In this document: positions 17,716-26,970 of the stretch, in pieces | How positions within the stretch are numbered: the stretch's first letter is position 1 | How the letters are laid out: every line of letters starts with the position of its first letter | From: Roseburia sp. CAG:10041_57 | GTDB lineage: Bacteria > Bacillota > Clostridia > Lachnospirales > Lachnospiraceae | Direction of reading: 5' to 3' | DNA: 64,000 bases | Assembly (NCBI GenBank): GCA_001916965.1 | Contig: MNTL01000001.1 | Location: 1-64,000, forward strand | Position numbers and translations under genes: made by a program | The notes under the pieces: model-generated | The model's database searches: none | Told to the model about the DNA's origin: nothing | What the model saw: the letters and a program-made list of their open reading frames with translations, nothing else

Positions 17716-19185
17716 ATGGTTATTAGAATGAAGCACGAAGAACTGGAACAGATATTAAATGATATAGATCTGACAAAAGAGGCTCCTGCACAGGAACCAC
17801 AGCGTCAGTATTATTATATGAAGAGGGCAAGACAGATCGTAGCACAGCAGGAGGAAGTACTGGGACACAGACCGACAGCGTGCGCGGTGACATTTGGCTG
17901 TCAGATGAATGCTAAGGACAGCGAGAAACTGATCGGTATTCTGGAGACAATCGGCTACGAAATGATTGAAGATGAGTCCGCTGATCTGGTATTTTACAAT
18001 ACATGTACAGTGCGCGATAATGCAAATCAGCGTGTATATGGCAGACTTGGTTTCCTCAATACCATGAAAAAGAAGAATCCTCATAAGATTATCGCTTTGT
18101 GTGGCTGTATGATGCAGGAGACAACGGTAATTGAGAAAATCAAGAAGAGTTATTCTTTTGTTGATCTGATCTTTGGAACTCATAATATTTATAAATTTGC
18201 AGAGCTTCTGGTTGCGGTATATAACAGTGACCGTATGGTAATTGATATATGGAAGGATACTGATAAGATTGTAGAGGATCTTCCGGCAGAACGTAAGTAT
18301 TCGTTTAAAGCAGGTGTGAATATTATGTATGGATGTAATAATTTCTGCACATACTGCATTGTTCCCTATGTAAGGGGACGGGAGAGAAGCCGTAATCCCA
18401 AGGATATTATCAGAGAGATTGAACAACTGGTATCAGAGGGCGTAGTTGAAGTCATGCTTTTGGGACAGAATGTGAATTCTTATGGCAAGACTCTGGAAGA
18501 GCCTATGACTTTTGCAGAGCTTCTGAGGGAAGTAGAGAAGATAGAAGGATTACAGAGAATCCGTTTTATGACTTCACATCCCAAGGATTTGTCAGATGAT
18601 CTGATTCAGGTGATGAAAGAATCCAAGAAAATATGCCGTCATTTGCATTTGCCGCTACAGGCTGGCTCTTCCAGAATTCTACAGGCAATGAACAGACGTT
18701 ATACAAAGGAACAGTATCTTGCCCTGGCTAAGAAGATTCGCCAGGAGATTCCAGACATTTCCCTGACAACAGATCTGATTGTTGGTTTCCCTGGGGAAAC
18801 TGCTGCGGATGTGGATGAGACAATAGAAGTGGTAAAAGAGGTACAGTATGATAATGCCTTTACTTTTATCTATTCCAAGAGAACAGGTACACCTGCTGCC
18901 GCAATGGAGAATCCGGTGTCAGAACAGGAGATCAAGGATAACTTTGACAGATTACTCAAGGTAGTGCAGGATACAGCAAGAGAACGTGTGGGAAGATTGC
19001 AGGGACAGACTATGGAAGCATTGGTGGAAGAAGTAAATGAACAGGATGCTTCTCTTCTGACAGGTCGTTTGTCTAATAATACAATCGTACATTTTCCAGG
19101 AGATTCCAGCCTGATTGGTTCTATCGTGAAAGTGAACCTGAAAGAATGTCATGGATTCTATTATATAGGTGAAATGGTAATATAA
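17716..19185 (+). CDS. miaB: tRNA-2-methylthio-N6-dimethylallyladenosine synthase MiaB
   Basis: Radical SAM methylthiotransferase that converts i6A37 to ms2i6A37 in tRNAs. N-terminal UPF0004 domain with cysteines in TFGCQMNAKDSE, YNTCTVRDNA and LCGCMMQE binds one FeS cluster; the radical SAM cluster motif is GCNNFCTYCIVPYVRGRERS; a C-terminal TRAM domain follows. The long frame opens at 17680, but the AGGAAAGG site at 17707-17714 points to ATG 17716 or 17728. miaA, which makes its substrate, lies 7 kb downstream beyond mutSL. A promoter with a TATAAT box precedes the gene. Confidence 0.94.
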   Translation: MVIRMKHEELEQILNDIDLTKEAPAQEPQRQYYYMKRARQIVAQQEEVLGHRPTACAVTFGCQMNAKDSEKLIGILETIGYEMIEDESADLVFYNTCTVRDNANQRVYGRLGFLNTMKKKNPHKIIALCGCMMQETTVIEKIKKSYSFVDLIFGTHNIYKFAELLVAVYNSDRMVIDIWKDTDKIVEDLPAERKYSFKAGVNIMYGCNNFCTYCIVPYVRGRERSRNPKDIIREIEQLVSEGVVEVMLLGQNVNSYGKTLEEPMTFAELLREVEKIEGLQRIRFMTSHPKDLSDDLIQVMKESKKICRHLHLPLQAGSSRILQAMNRRYTKEQYLALAKKIRQEIPDISLTTDLIVGFPGETAADVDETIEVVKEVQYDNAFTFIYSKRTGTPAAAMENPVSEQEIKDNFDRLLKVVQDTARERVGRLQGQTMEALVEEVNEQDASLLTGRLSNNTIVHFPGDSSLIGSIVKVNLKECHGFYYIGEMVI

Positions 19186-19208
19186 TTAATATACTACAAT
19201 CAAAATAT

Positions 19209-19249
19209 ACAATGCCACGTTGGAAAAACGTGGCATTGTTGTCGTTTTA
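19209..19249 (+). terminator. Intrinsic terminator after miaB
   Basis: Perfect 12-bp stem ACAATGCCACGT/ACGTGGCATTGT (19209-19220 and 19228-19239) with a seven-base loop and a moderately T-rich tail. Confidence 0.7.
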
Positions 19250-19338
19250 ACTAATCTTATGATTTACCCTTGAAATCTGCGTTTTTTAGGCATATGATGA
19301 AAAAAGGTTTTTACAAAATTTTTAGAAATACATAAGAA

Positions 19339-19355
19339 ACTGTTTATAAAACAGT
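19339..19355 (+). promoter_or_regulatory. Short dyad just before the SulP gene ribosome binding site
   Basis: ACTGTTT and AAACAGT separated by ATA form a perfect 7-bp dyad directly before GAAGGGAG. It could be an operator or a translation-affecting hairpin; the sequence alone does not distinguish these. Confidence 0.35.
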
Positions 19356-19368
19356 CGAAGGGAGACAT

Positions 19369-21042
19369 ATGGAAAAATTAAAGCCGAAGCTGTTCTCTGT
19401 CATGAAGACATATACCAAGGAACAGTTCGTAAAAGACGTTGTAGCAGGTATTATTGTAGCGATTATAGCATTGCCCTTGTCCATTGCACTTGCACTGGCG
19501 TCTGGTGTAGGTCCTGAACAGGGTATATATACAGCGATTGTAGCGGGATTTCTGATTTCATTTCTTGGTGGAAGCCGCGTACAGATCGCAGGACCAACTG
19601 CTGCTTTTGCAACAATCGTAGCAGGAATCGTAGCAGAGAAAGGCATGGATGGTCTGGTGCTGGCAACTGTTCTGGCAGGTATTATCCTTGTAGTTATGGG
19701 ATTCCTGCGTCTGGGTAATCTGATTAAGTATATTCCATATACAATTACGACAGGATTTACAGCAGGTATTGCAGTTACAATTGCAATCGGGCAGATCAAG
19801 GACTTTCTTGGACTTACTTATCCTGAAGGGACTGTTACTATCGAAACAATGCAGAAGGCCAAGGCAGTTATTGCCAATATTACGACAATTAACTGGCAGG
19901 CTTTGTTGGTAGGTGCAGTGTGCCTTGCAATCCTTATTGTATGGCCTTATATTAATAAGACAATCCCAGGTTCCTTGATTGCAGTTATAGTTGGAATTCT
20001 GATGGTGAAGCTTCTGCATGTGCAGGTGAATACGATTGGTGATCTGTATGAAATCAGCAATAAGCTTCCGGTTCCACATGTTCCTGTCTTTACGCTTACC
20101 GATGTGGGTGAGATTTTACCTGATGCATTTACCATTGCGATTCTTGCAGCTATCGAGTCATTGTTATCCTGCGTAGTAGCAGACAGTATGATCAACTCTA
20201 AGCATCGTTCCAATATGGAACTGATCGCGCAGGGCGTTGGTAATATCGGTTCCGCATTATTTGGAGGTATTCCTGCAACTGGTGCAATTGCGAGAACAGC
20301 AGCTAATATTAAAAATGGTGGACGCACACCTATTGCAGGTATGGTACATTCTATTACTCTGGTACTGATTCTTGTAGTATTAATGCCCTATGCAGCATTA
20401 ATCCCCATGCCATGTATTGCAGCAATTCTGTTCATGGTAGCTTATAATATGTGCGGATGGCGTACCTTCGTTGGATTGTGCAAATCCGCTCCAAAGAGTG
20501 ACATTATTGTTCTTGTGCTGACTTTTGCACTGACAGTTATTTTTGATCTGGTAGTAGCTATTGAGGTAGGCATTTTACTGGCAGCTATTCTCTTTATGAA
20601 GAGAATGAGCGATGTAACAGAAGTGGAGGGTTGGAAATATCTGGATGAAGAGGATGATCCGGATAGTATTGCCCTGAGGGCAGTTCCTGATCATACACTG
20701 GTGTATGAAGTGTCTGGCCCTATGTTCTTTGGCGCAGCAGATAAGATTCTTAAAATCTCTGTAAAAGAGGACACACAGTTCCTTATTATTCGTATGAGAA
20801 GTGTAAATGCCATTGATGCAACAGCAATGCATTATCTGGAACAGTTATATGAAAGCTTCCATGCAAAAGGCATCCAGATCATTCTGTCCCATGTAAATGA
20901 ACAGCCTCGTTCTGTTATGGACAAAGCTGGATTTACAGAGAAGATCGGAGAGGAAAACTTCTGTATTCATATTGATGAAGCTCTGGAGAGAGCGCACATT
21001 CTGGCAGATGTACAGGATAGACTGGATACAAAGGCTTTTTAA
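19369..21042 (+). CDS. SulP-family inorganic anion transporter with STAS domain
   Basis: 557 residues. The membrane part starts with the SLC26/SulP signature (VAGIIVAIIALPLSIALALASG, here residues about 25-46) and FLGGSRVQIAGPTAAF, and has 10-14 helices. A C-terminal STAS domain at about 440-550 carries EVSGPMFFGAADKI and VNAIDATAMHYLEQL. Family members carry sulfate, bicarbonate or dicarboxylates; the substrate cannot be read from sequence, and no sulfate-assimilation or carbonic anhydrase gene lies nearby. It is a single-gene unit between terminators. Confidence 0.9.
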   Translation: MEKLKPKLFSVMKTYTKEQFVKDVVAGIIVAIIALPLSIALALASGVGPEQGIYTAIVAGFLISFLGGSRVQIAGPTAAFATIVAGIVAEKGMDGLVLATVLAGIILVVMGFLRLGNLIKYIPYTITTGFTAGIAVTIAIGQIKDFLGLTYPEGTVTIETMQKAKAVIANITTINWQALLVGAVCLAILIVWPYINKTIPGSLIAVIVGILMVKLLHVQVNTIGDLYEISNKLPVPHVPVFTLTDVGEILPDAFTIAILAAIESLLSCVVADSMINSKHRSNMELIAQGVGNIGSALFGGIPATGAIARTAANIKNGGRTPIAGMVHSITLVLILVVLMPYAALIPMPCIAAILFMVAYNMCGWRTFVGLCKSAPKSDIIVLVLTFALTVIFDLVVAIEVGILLAAILFMKRMSDVTEVEGWKYLDEEDDPDSIALRAVPDHTLVYEVSGPMFFGAADKILKISVKEDTQFLIIRMRSVNAIDATAMHYLEQLYESFHAKGIQIILSHVNEQPRSVMDKAGFTEKIGEENFCIHIDEALERAHILADVQDRLDTKAF

Positions 21043-21091
21043 GATAAGTTAGTTACAGCAAACTAAATTTCATTTATGTAAATAATGGACT

Positions 21092-21119
21092 TTGAAAAAT
21101 TCCATGAATGTGTTAGAAT
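21092..21119 (+). promoter_or_regulatory. Promoter upstream of mutS, before a terminator-like hairpin
   Basis: TTGAAA at 21092-21097 and TAGAAT at 21114-21119 with a 16-base spacer. The next 50 bases hold a strong terminator-like hairpin, so transcription from here may be attenuated before mutS. Confidence 0.5.
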
Positions 21120-21134
21120 ATGGAATAGGCAGAG

Positions 21135-21166
21135 ACGGGCAAAACAATGTGCTTTTGCCCGTTTTT
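21135..21166 (+). terminator. Intrinsic terminator or attenuator before mutS
   Basis: A perfect 10-bp stem, ACGGGCAAAA with TTTTGCCCGT, around an eight-base loop and followed by T residues. It may end the SulP transcript, or act as an attenuator for a promoter at 21092. Confidence 0.75.
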
Positions 21167-21227
21167 CATGTAATAGGCAAGAATTCTTTATTATGTAAAA
21201 TTATATACAGAAAGGCTTAGGTAGAAT

Positions 21228-23885
21228 ATGGCTGGATTAACACCGATGATGCAACAGTATATGGAGACGAAGAAACAGTACAAAGATTGCATTTTATTTT
21301 ACAGACTCGGTGATTTTTATGAGATGTTTTTTGAGGATGCAATAACAGCATCCAGAGAATTGGAGATTACTTTGACAGGAAAGGACTGCGGACTGGAAGA
21401 AAGAGCTCCTATGTGTGGGATTCCTTTTCATGCAGTGGATGGATATCTGAACAGACTGGTATCCAAGGGATATAAGGTGGCTATCTGTGAACAGGTAGAA
21501 GACCCCAAGCTTGCCAAGGGAATCGTGAAACGTGAAGTAATTCGTATCGTAACACCAGGCACGAACCTGAACACACAGGCATTGGAGGAATCCAAGAACA
21601 ATTATCTGATGTGCATTGCCTGCTTCCAGAATAGAATCGGAGTGTCCATTGTAGATGTAACAACGGGTGATTTTTATATGACAGAAGTAGAAGGACTTGC
21701 CAAACTTCAGGATGAGATCTACAAATATATGCCAACAGAAATCATATGCAATGATGCATTTGTGATGAGCGGATATGATATTGAGGACTTAAAGGGCAGA
21801 CTTGGTATGGCTGTCTACACATTGGAACCCTGGTATTTTGATGATGATGGATGCCGCAAGTGCCTGATGAATCATTTTAAGGTCAATACACTGGCTGGGC
21901 TTGGATTGGAAGATTTCCCATCCGGCATGATTTCCGCAGGAGCTGCCATGCAGTATCTTCTGGAGACGCAAAAGACTGATCTGACACATATTAATCATAT
22001 CATTCCTTATCTGGCAAGCAGATTCATGCTGCTGGACAGCTCTACCAGACGTAACCTGGAGCTGACAGAGACACTTCGTGAAAAGCAGAAAAAGGGCTCA
22101 TTATTATGGGTATTGGATAAAACCAAAACTGCAATGGGAGCAAGGAGACTCAGAAGTGATATTGAACAGCCCCTGATTAATATAGATGATATCAATGCCA
22201 GGTTGGATGCTGTGGAACAGCTTTGTAAGAATACAGTCTCCAGAGATGAGATCAGAGAATATCTGAATCCAATTTATGATATGGAGAGACTACTTGGTAA
22301 GGTAAGCTATAAATCAGCCAACCCCAGAGACTTGCTGGCTTTTGCCAATTCTATGGAGATGCTGCCACACATTAAGACAGTATTAAAGGAATTTGATTGC
22401 AAGCTCTTATCTGAAATTGAGCAGGAAATGGATGGTCTGGAAGACTTGTATCATTTGATCAAAGATGCCATCTGCGATGATCCGCCAGTGATGATCCGTG
22501 AAGGAGGAATGATCCGGACAGGCTTTGATAAAGACATTGATATGTTAAGGACTGCGAAGACAGAAGGTAAGACTTGGCTTGCCAAGCTGGAAGAGGAAGA
22601 CAGAGAACGAACCGGCATTAAGAATCTGAAGATCAAATATAACAAGGTATTTGGCTATTATTTTGAAGTTACGAATTCTTATAAAGATATGGTGCCGGAT
22701 GACTATATCCGTAAGCAGACTCTGGTCAATGCAGAAAGATATATGACTCCCAAACTTAAAGAATTGGAAGATACGATTCTGAATGCCGAGGATAAATTAA
22801 ATACGCTGGAATATGATGTCTTTTGCAAGGTAAGAGATGACATTGCCAAAGAACTTGAAAGAATCCAGAAGACAGCCAAGGCTGTGGCAAGACTGGATGT
22901 CTTTGCTTCCCTGTCTGTCGTAGCAGAACAGAATCATTATGTCAGACCGGTTCTGAATGAAAAAGGCGTAATTGATATCAAGGATGGCAGACATCCTGTA
23001 GTAGAGAAGATGATCGACCATGATATGTTCGTGGCAAATGATACATATTTGAATAATTCCAATCACTGTATTGCAGTCATTACCGGACCTAATATGGCTG
23101 GTAAGTCAACTTATATGCGACAGTCAGCACTTATTGTACTTATGGCACAGCTGGGCAGCTTCGTCCCTGCCAAGAGCGCCAACATTGGAATTGTGGACAG
23201 AATCTTCACACGTGTAGGTGCTTCTGATGATCTGGCAAGTGGTCAGAGTACATTTATGGTAGAAATGAATGAGGTAGCCAACATATTAAGAAATGCAACT
23301 TCCAAGAGTCTGTTGGTGTTGGATGAAATCGGAAGAGGTACTTCGACCTTTGATGGTCTGAGTATTGCCTGGGCAGTTATCGAGCATATCAGTAATAAGA
23401 AACTGTTAGGTGCCAAGACCTTGTTCGCAACACATTACCATGAATTGACAGAACTGGAAGGCAAGATGAACAATGTCAACAATTACTGCATAGCGGTAAA
23501 GGAAAAAGGCGATGATATTGTATTCCTCAGAAAGATTATCAAGGGTGGAGCAGATCGAAGCTATGGTATTCAGGTAGCGAAGCTTGCCGGCGTTCCAGAT
23601 ATGGTAATAGACCGCGCCAAGGAAATTGCAGAACAGTTAAGTGATAATGATATTACTGAGAAAGTACAGAGTATTGCAGTAGATACCAAGGGAGATAAGC
23701 GTAAATCCAAACCGGTACATTATGATGATGTAACGATGGGACAGATGACGTTGTCTGATACAGTCAAAGATGAAGACATTATTCAGGAATTGAAAGAGAT
23801 AGACATTACGAATCTGACACCGATGGATGCTATGAATACCCTGTATCGTCTGCAAAACAAGCTCAATAACAGATGGTCCGTGTAA
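21228..23885 (+). CDS. mutS: DNA mismatch repair protein MutS
   Basis: Mismatch recognition ATPase of 885 residues, the usual MutS1 size. The N-terminal mismatch-binding domain has GDFYEMFFEDA with the Phe-x-Glu mispair motif; connector, lever and clamp domains follow; the ATPase has Walker A TGPNMAGKSTYMRQS near 622, DEIGRGTSTFDG near 700 and FATHYHEL near 735. The C-terminus has the MutL/beta-clamp-type tail. It lies 112 bases before mutL. The ribosome binding site is weak (AGAAAGG, GGTAG). The gap upstream holds a promoter and a terminator-like hairpin. Confidence 0.97.
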   Translation: MAGLTPMMQQYMETKKQYKDCILFYRLGDFYEMFFEDAITASRELEITLTGKDCGLEERAPMCGIPFHAVDGYLNRLVSKGYKVAICEQVEDPKLAKGIVKREVIRIVTPGTNLNTQALEESKNNYLMCIACFQNRIGVSIVDVTTGDFYMTEVEGLAKLQDEIYKYMPTEIICNDAFVMSGYDIEDLKGRLGMAVYTLEPWYFDDDGCRKCLMNHFKVNTLAGLGLEDFPSGMISAGAAMQYLLETQKTDLTHINHIIPYLASRFMLLDSSTRRNLELTETLREKQKKGSLLWVLDKTKTAMGARRLRSDIEQPLINIDDINARLDAVEQLCKNTVSRDEIREYLNPIYDMERLLGKVSYKSANPRDLLAFANSMEMLPHIKTVLKEFDCKLLSEIEQEMDGLEDLYHLIKDAICDDPPVMIREGGMIRTGFDKDIDMLRTAKTEGKTWLAKLEEEDRERTGIKNLKIKYNKVFGYYFEVTNSYKDMVPDDYIRKQTLVNAERYMTPKLKELEDTILNAEDKLNTLEYDVFCKVRDDIAKELERIQKTAKAVARLDVFASLSVVAEQNHYVRPVLNEKGVIDIKDGRHPVVEKMIDHDMFVANDTYLNNSNHCIAVITGPNMAGKSTYMRQSALIVLMAQLGSFVPAKSANIGIVDRIFTRVGASDDLASGQSTFMVEMNEVANILRNATSKSLLVLDEIGRGTSTFDGLSIAWAVIEHISNKKLLGAKTLFATHYHELTELEGKMNNVNNYCIAVKEKGDDIVFLRKIIKGGADRSYGIQVAKLAGVPDMVIDRAKEIAEQLSDNDITEKVQSIAVDTKGDKRKSKPVHYDDVTMGQMTLSDTVKDEDIIQELKEIDITNLTPMDAMNTLYRLQNKLNNRWSV

Positions 23886-23888
23886 GTA

Positions 23889-23923
23889 GTGTGAAAAAAC
23901 CATATATGGAAGTTTTTTCACAC
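23889..23923 (+). terminator. Hairpin after mutS, probable terminator
   Basis: GTGTGAAAAAAC pairs perfectly with GTTTTTTCACAC around an 11-base loop; the T-run is inside the 3' arm. It is the first of three hairpins between mutS and mutL. Confidence 0.6.
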
Positions 23924-23924
23924 A

Positions 23925-23982
23925 CGAGATTTGTGTCTACGTACACTTGACACAAACTCGATATGCGCAAAGAACGTGCGCA
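23925..23982 (+). promoter_or_regulatory. Two further stem-loops in the mutL leader
   Basis: CGAGATTTGTGTC (23925-23937) pairs with GACACAAACTCG (23949-23960) with a single-base bulge. TGCGCA repeats at 23964-23969 and 23977-23982 form a second stem. Both lie just before the GAGGGAG ribosome binding site of mutL and may modulate its expression. Confidence 0.4.
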
Positions 23983-23997
23983 GAAATGAGGGAGAGT

Positions 23998-26016
23998 ATG
24001 GCAAAGATTCATGTATTGGATAATGGTACAATAGATAAGATTGCAGCGGGTGAAGTAGTAGAGCGCCCTGCAAGTGTAATTAAGGAACTGGTGGAAAATG
24101 CCATTGACGCCGGAGCTACTGCGGTGACAGTGGAGATCAAGGAAGGCGGCATTGAATTTATCAGAGTAACGGATAATGGCGCAGGTATTGAGAAGTCAGA
24201 AGTAAGAAATGCTTTTATGCGTCATGCAACCAGTAAAATAACACAGGTATCTGATCTGTTGAAATTACATAGTCTGGGATTTAGAGGTGAAGCGCTTTCC
24301 AGTATCGCAGCAGTATCCAAGGTAGAGCTGATTACCAAGACCAAAGAAGATATGACAGGAATCAGGTATTGCCTGGAAGGAGCACAGGAAGTCTCCTATG
24401 AAGAAATCGGAGCGCCGGAAGGAACAACATTTATTGTAAGAAATCTGTTCTTTAATACGCCGGTCAGAAGAAAATTTCTCAAAACTGCTATGACAGAGGG
24501 CAGCTATGTAACTGATCTGTTGGAACATCTGGCATTGTCAAGACCTGATATCTCGATAAAATATGTACTGAATGGACAGACGAAATTCTTTACCAATGGG
24601 GACGGTGATCTGAAAGCAATTATTTACCGTATCTATGGAAGAGATATCGCCAATGAAATGATTCCTTTTCAGACAGTGGAAGAAGATCTGGTATTAGAAG
24701 GATTTCTTGGTAAGCCGGTGTTAAATCGTGCCAACAGGAACTTTGAGAATTACTTTGTAAACAGCCGCTATATCAGAAATAAGCTGGTGTCCAAGGCAAT
24801 AGAAGAGGGATATCAGTCCTATATGATGCAGCATCGTTATCCGTTTTGTGTGATACATATTACGGTGCCACCTGAAAACGTAGACGTAAATGTTCATCCG
24901 AATAAGATGGAAGTGCGTTTTGCCAATCAGAATGCAGTATATCAGAAGATTGCTTCCAATATTGCACAGTTTCTGGCTAATCAGGAGATGATACCGGAGG
25001 CTGCACCTGGAAAAGACAAAGCACTGAAACCGGAAGCAGAACCTAAAGTACAGGCACCGGAGCCTTTTGAAAAAGAAAGAATCCAGAATAATCTGCTGAG
25101 AGAAGAAAGCAGCTATAATCATGAAGGCAAAGCATCAAAACATGAGGAAGTCGGACAGTTCCTTTATAATAATAAAGTAGCTTATTATAACAAAGAAGAA
25201 GCTGCACCACAGAAGGAACAGGTGGTTTCGCCCAAAGAGCAGGATGATTTCTTTGTGGATAACAGAGTAAAAGAAGAACCAAAACCGGATATGAATTCAC
25301 TGCTTCACAAGATACTGGGAACAGATAAGCCTTCTGAACCTTCTAATCTTGGGGTGATTAAGGCTAAAGAACAGATTATCATCGAGAAACCGGAACAGCT
25401 GAATTTCTTTGATGAGAAGATTCTGACCAGGGAAGCAAAACAGGAATACCGTATTGTCGGACAGGTATTTGACACATACTGGATTATAGAGTATCGTGAT
25501 AAGATGCTGATGATCGATCAGCATGCAGCCCATGAGAAGGTTAAGTATGAACAGATACTCAAGAGAGTGGCAAGTCAGGATACTCTCACGCAGACCCTGA
25601 CACCGCCTATTATTATCAGCGTAACGGCAAAAGAAGCAGATGTTCTTCACAATTATGGAAAATATTTTGCCGAGCTTGGATTTGAGATCGAAGACTTTGG
25701 AATGAATGCATACGCAATCAGAGGTGTTCCCTATGATCTGTTCAGTTATGATATGAAAGAGCTTTTTGAAGAAATTCTGACAGAACTGTCAGAAAGTCCG
25801 GTAAAGGGTGTTCCACAGATCATCCGGGAGAAGATTGCTTCCATGGCATGTAAGGCTGCGGTCAAGGGAAATAATTCCCTGACTTATGAGGAAGCGGATA
25901 AGCTGATTGAACAGCTTCTGGAACTGGATAATCCGTATAATTGTCCTCATGGACGACCAACGATCATTACCATGTCCAAGTATGAAATCGAAAAGAAATT
26001 TAAAAGGATTGTGTAA
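23998..26016 (+). CDS. mutL: DNA mismatch repair protein MutL (endonuclease type)
   Basis: 672 residues. GHKL ATPase N-terminus: ELVENAIDAGA near residue 35, DNGAGI, and GFRGEALSSIAAVS. After a long variable, charged linker, the C-terminal domain carries the endonuclease motif DQHAAHEKVKYE and the zinc-site motif CPHGRPT near the end. A nicking MutL of this type replaces MutH in organisms without Dam-directed repair. The ATG at 23998 is preceded by GAGGGAG; the frame opens 51 bases earlier without a site. miaA follows after two bases. Confidence 0.96.
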   Translation: MAKIHVLDNGTIDKIAAGEVVERPASVIKELVENAIDAGATAVTVEIKEGGIEFIRVTDNGAGIEKSEVRNAFMRHATSKITQVSDLLKLHSLGFRGEALSSIAAVSKVELITKTKEDMTGIRYCLEGAQEVSYEEIGAPEGTTFIVRNLFFNTPVRRKFLKTAMTEGSYVTDLLEHLALSRPDISIKYVLNGQTKFFTNGDGDLKAIIYRIYGRDIANEMIPFQTVEEDLVLEGFLGKPVLNRANRNFENYFVNSRYIRNKLVSKAIEEGYQSYMMQHRYPFCVIHITVPPENVDVNVHPNKMEVRFANQNAVYQKIASNIAQFLANQEMIPEAAPGKDKALKPEAEPKVQAPEPFEKERIQNNLLREESSYNHEGKASKHEEVGQFLYNNKVAYYNKEEAAPQKEQVVSPKEQDDFFVDNRVKEEPKPDMNSLLHKILGTDKPSEPSNLGVIKAKEQIIIEKPEQLNFFDEKILTREAKQEYRIVGQVFDTYWIIEYRDKMLMIDQHAAHEKVKYEQILKRVASQDTLTQTLTPPIIISVTAKEADVLHNYGKYFAELGFEIEDFGMNAYAIRGVPYDLFSYDMKELFEEILTELSESPVKGVPQIIREKIASMACKAAVKGNNSLTYEEADKLIEQLLELDNPYNCPHGRPTIITMSKYEIEKKFKRIV

Positions 26017-26018
26017 TC

Positions 26019-26966
26019 ATGGAGAAACAACCGTTAGTGGTACTGACAGGTCCTACGGCAGCGGGGAAAACCAAACTGTCAATAGAGCTTGCCAGGGCAA
26101 TAAATGGCGAGATCATATCTGCTGATTCCATGCAGGTATATCGTCATATGGATATTGGCTCTGCCAAGATCAGACCGGAAGAAATGGAAGGAATTCCTCA
26201 TTATCTGGTAGACATACTGGAACCGACACAGGATTTTAATGTTGTGCTTTTTCAGAAATATGCAAAAGATGCCATGGCGCAGATCTATGCCAAAGGCAAG
26301 ATACCGATTCTGGTAGGAGGAACGGGATTCTATATTCAGTCTGTACTTTATGATATTGATTTTACGCAAAATGATGAAGATACACAATTGCGTGAAGAAT
26401 TAGAGCAGATAGCAGGGCAAAAGGGAGCAGAATATCTGCATCAGATGTTAAGAGAATGTGATCCGAAATCTGCTGAAATGATTCATGCCAATAATGTAAA
26501 GCGTGTGATTCGGGCAATCGAATTCTACAGACAGACCGGACAGAGGATATCAGAACATAATGAGCAGGAGAGGGAGAAGACATCAGCTTATGATTCCCGT
26601 TATTTTGTTCTGACAGATGAGCGCGGGAAGCTGTATGCCAACATAGATAAAAGAGTAGATCAGATGCTGGAAGACGGACTGGTTGAAGAAGTGCGTAAGC
26701 TCATGGAAATGGGATGTAAACGGGAATCTACCGCTATGCAGGGACTTGGATATAAAGAGATCATTGCTTATCTGCTTGGCGAGAACACGCTGGATGAGGC
26801 TGTTTATCTCATCAAAAGAGATACGAGGCATTTTGCCAAAAGGCAATTGACCTGGTTTCGAAGAGAACGGGATGTCATCTGGATTGAAAAAGACAAATTT
26901 GCATACGATAATAATCAAATACTGAAATATATGATAAATGAGTGCAATGCAGGAGAAGAAGGATAA
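26019..26966 (+). CDS. miaA: tRNA dimethylallyltransferase MiaA
   Basis: Transfers dimethylallyl from DMAPP to A37 of tRNAs reading codons starting with U, giving i6A, the substrate of MiaB. P-loop GPTAAGKTKLS near residue 11, SADSMQVYRHMDIGSAK near 35, GGTGFYIQ near 100 and TRHFAKRQLTWFRRE near the C-terminus are all diagnostic. 315 residues is normal. It begins two bases after the mutL stop, an arrangement also known for mutL-miaA in Proteobacteria. Confidence 0.96.
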   Translation: MEKQPLVVLTGPTAAGKTKLSIELARAINGEIISADSMQVYRHMDIGSAKIRPEEMEGIPHYLVDILEPTQDFNVVLFQKYAKDAMAQIYAKGKIPILVGGTGFYIQSVLYDIDFTQNDEDTQLREELEQIAGQKGAEYLHQMLRECDPKSAEMIHANNVKRVIRAIEFYRQTGQRISEHNEQEREKTSAYDSRYFVLTDERGKLYANIDKRVDQMLEDGLVEEVRKLMEMGCKRESTAMQGLGYKEIIAYLLGENTLDEAVYLIKRDTRHFAKRQLTWFRRERDVIWIEKDKFAYDNNQILKYMINECNAGEEG

Positions 26967-26970
26967 AGAA

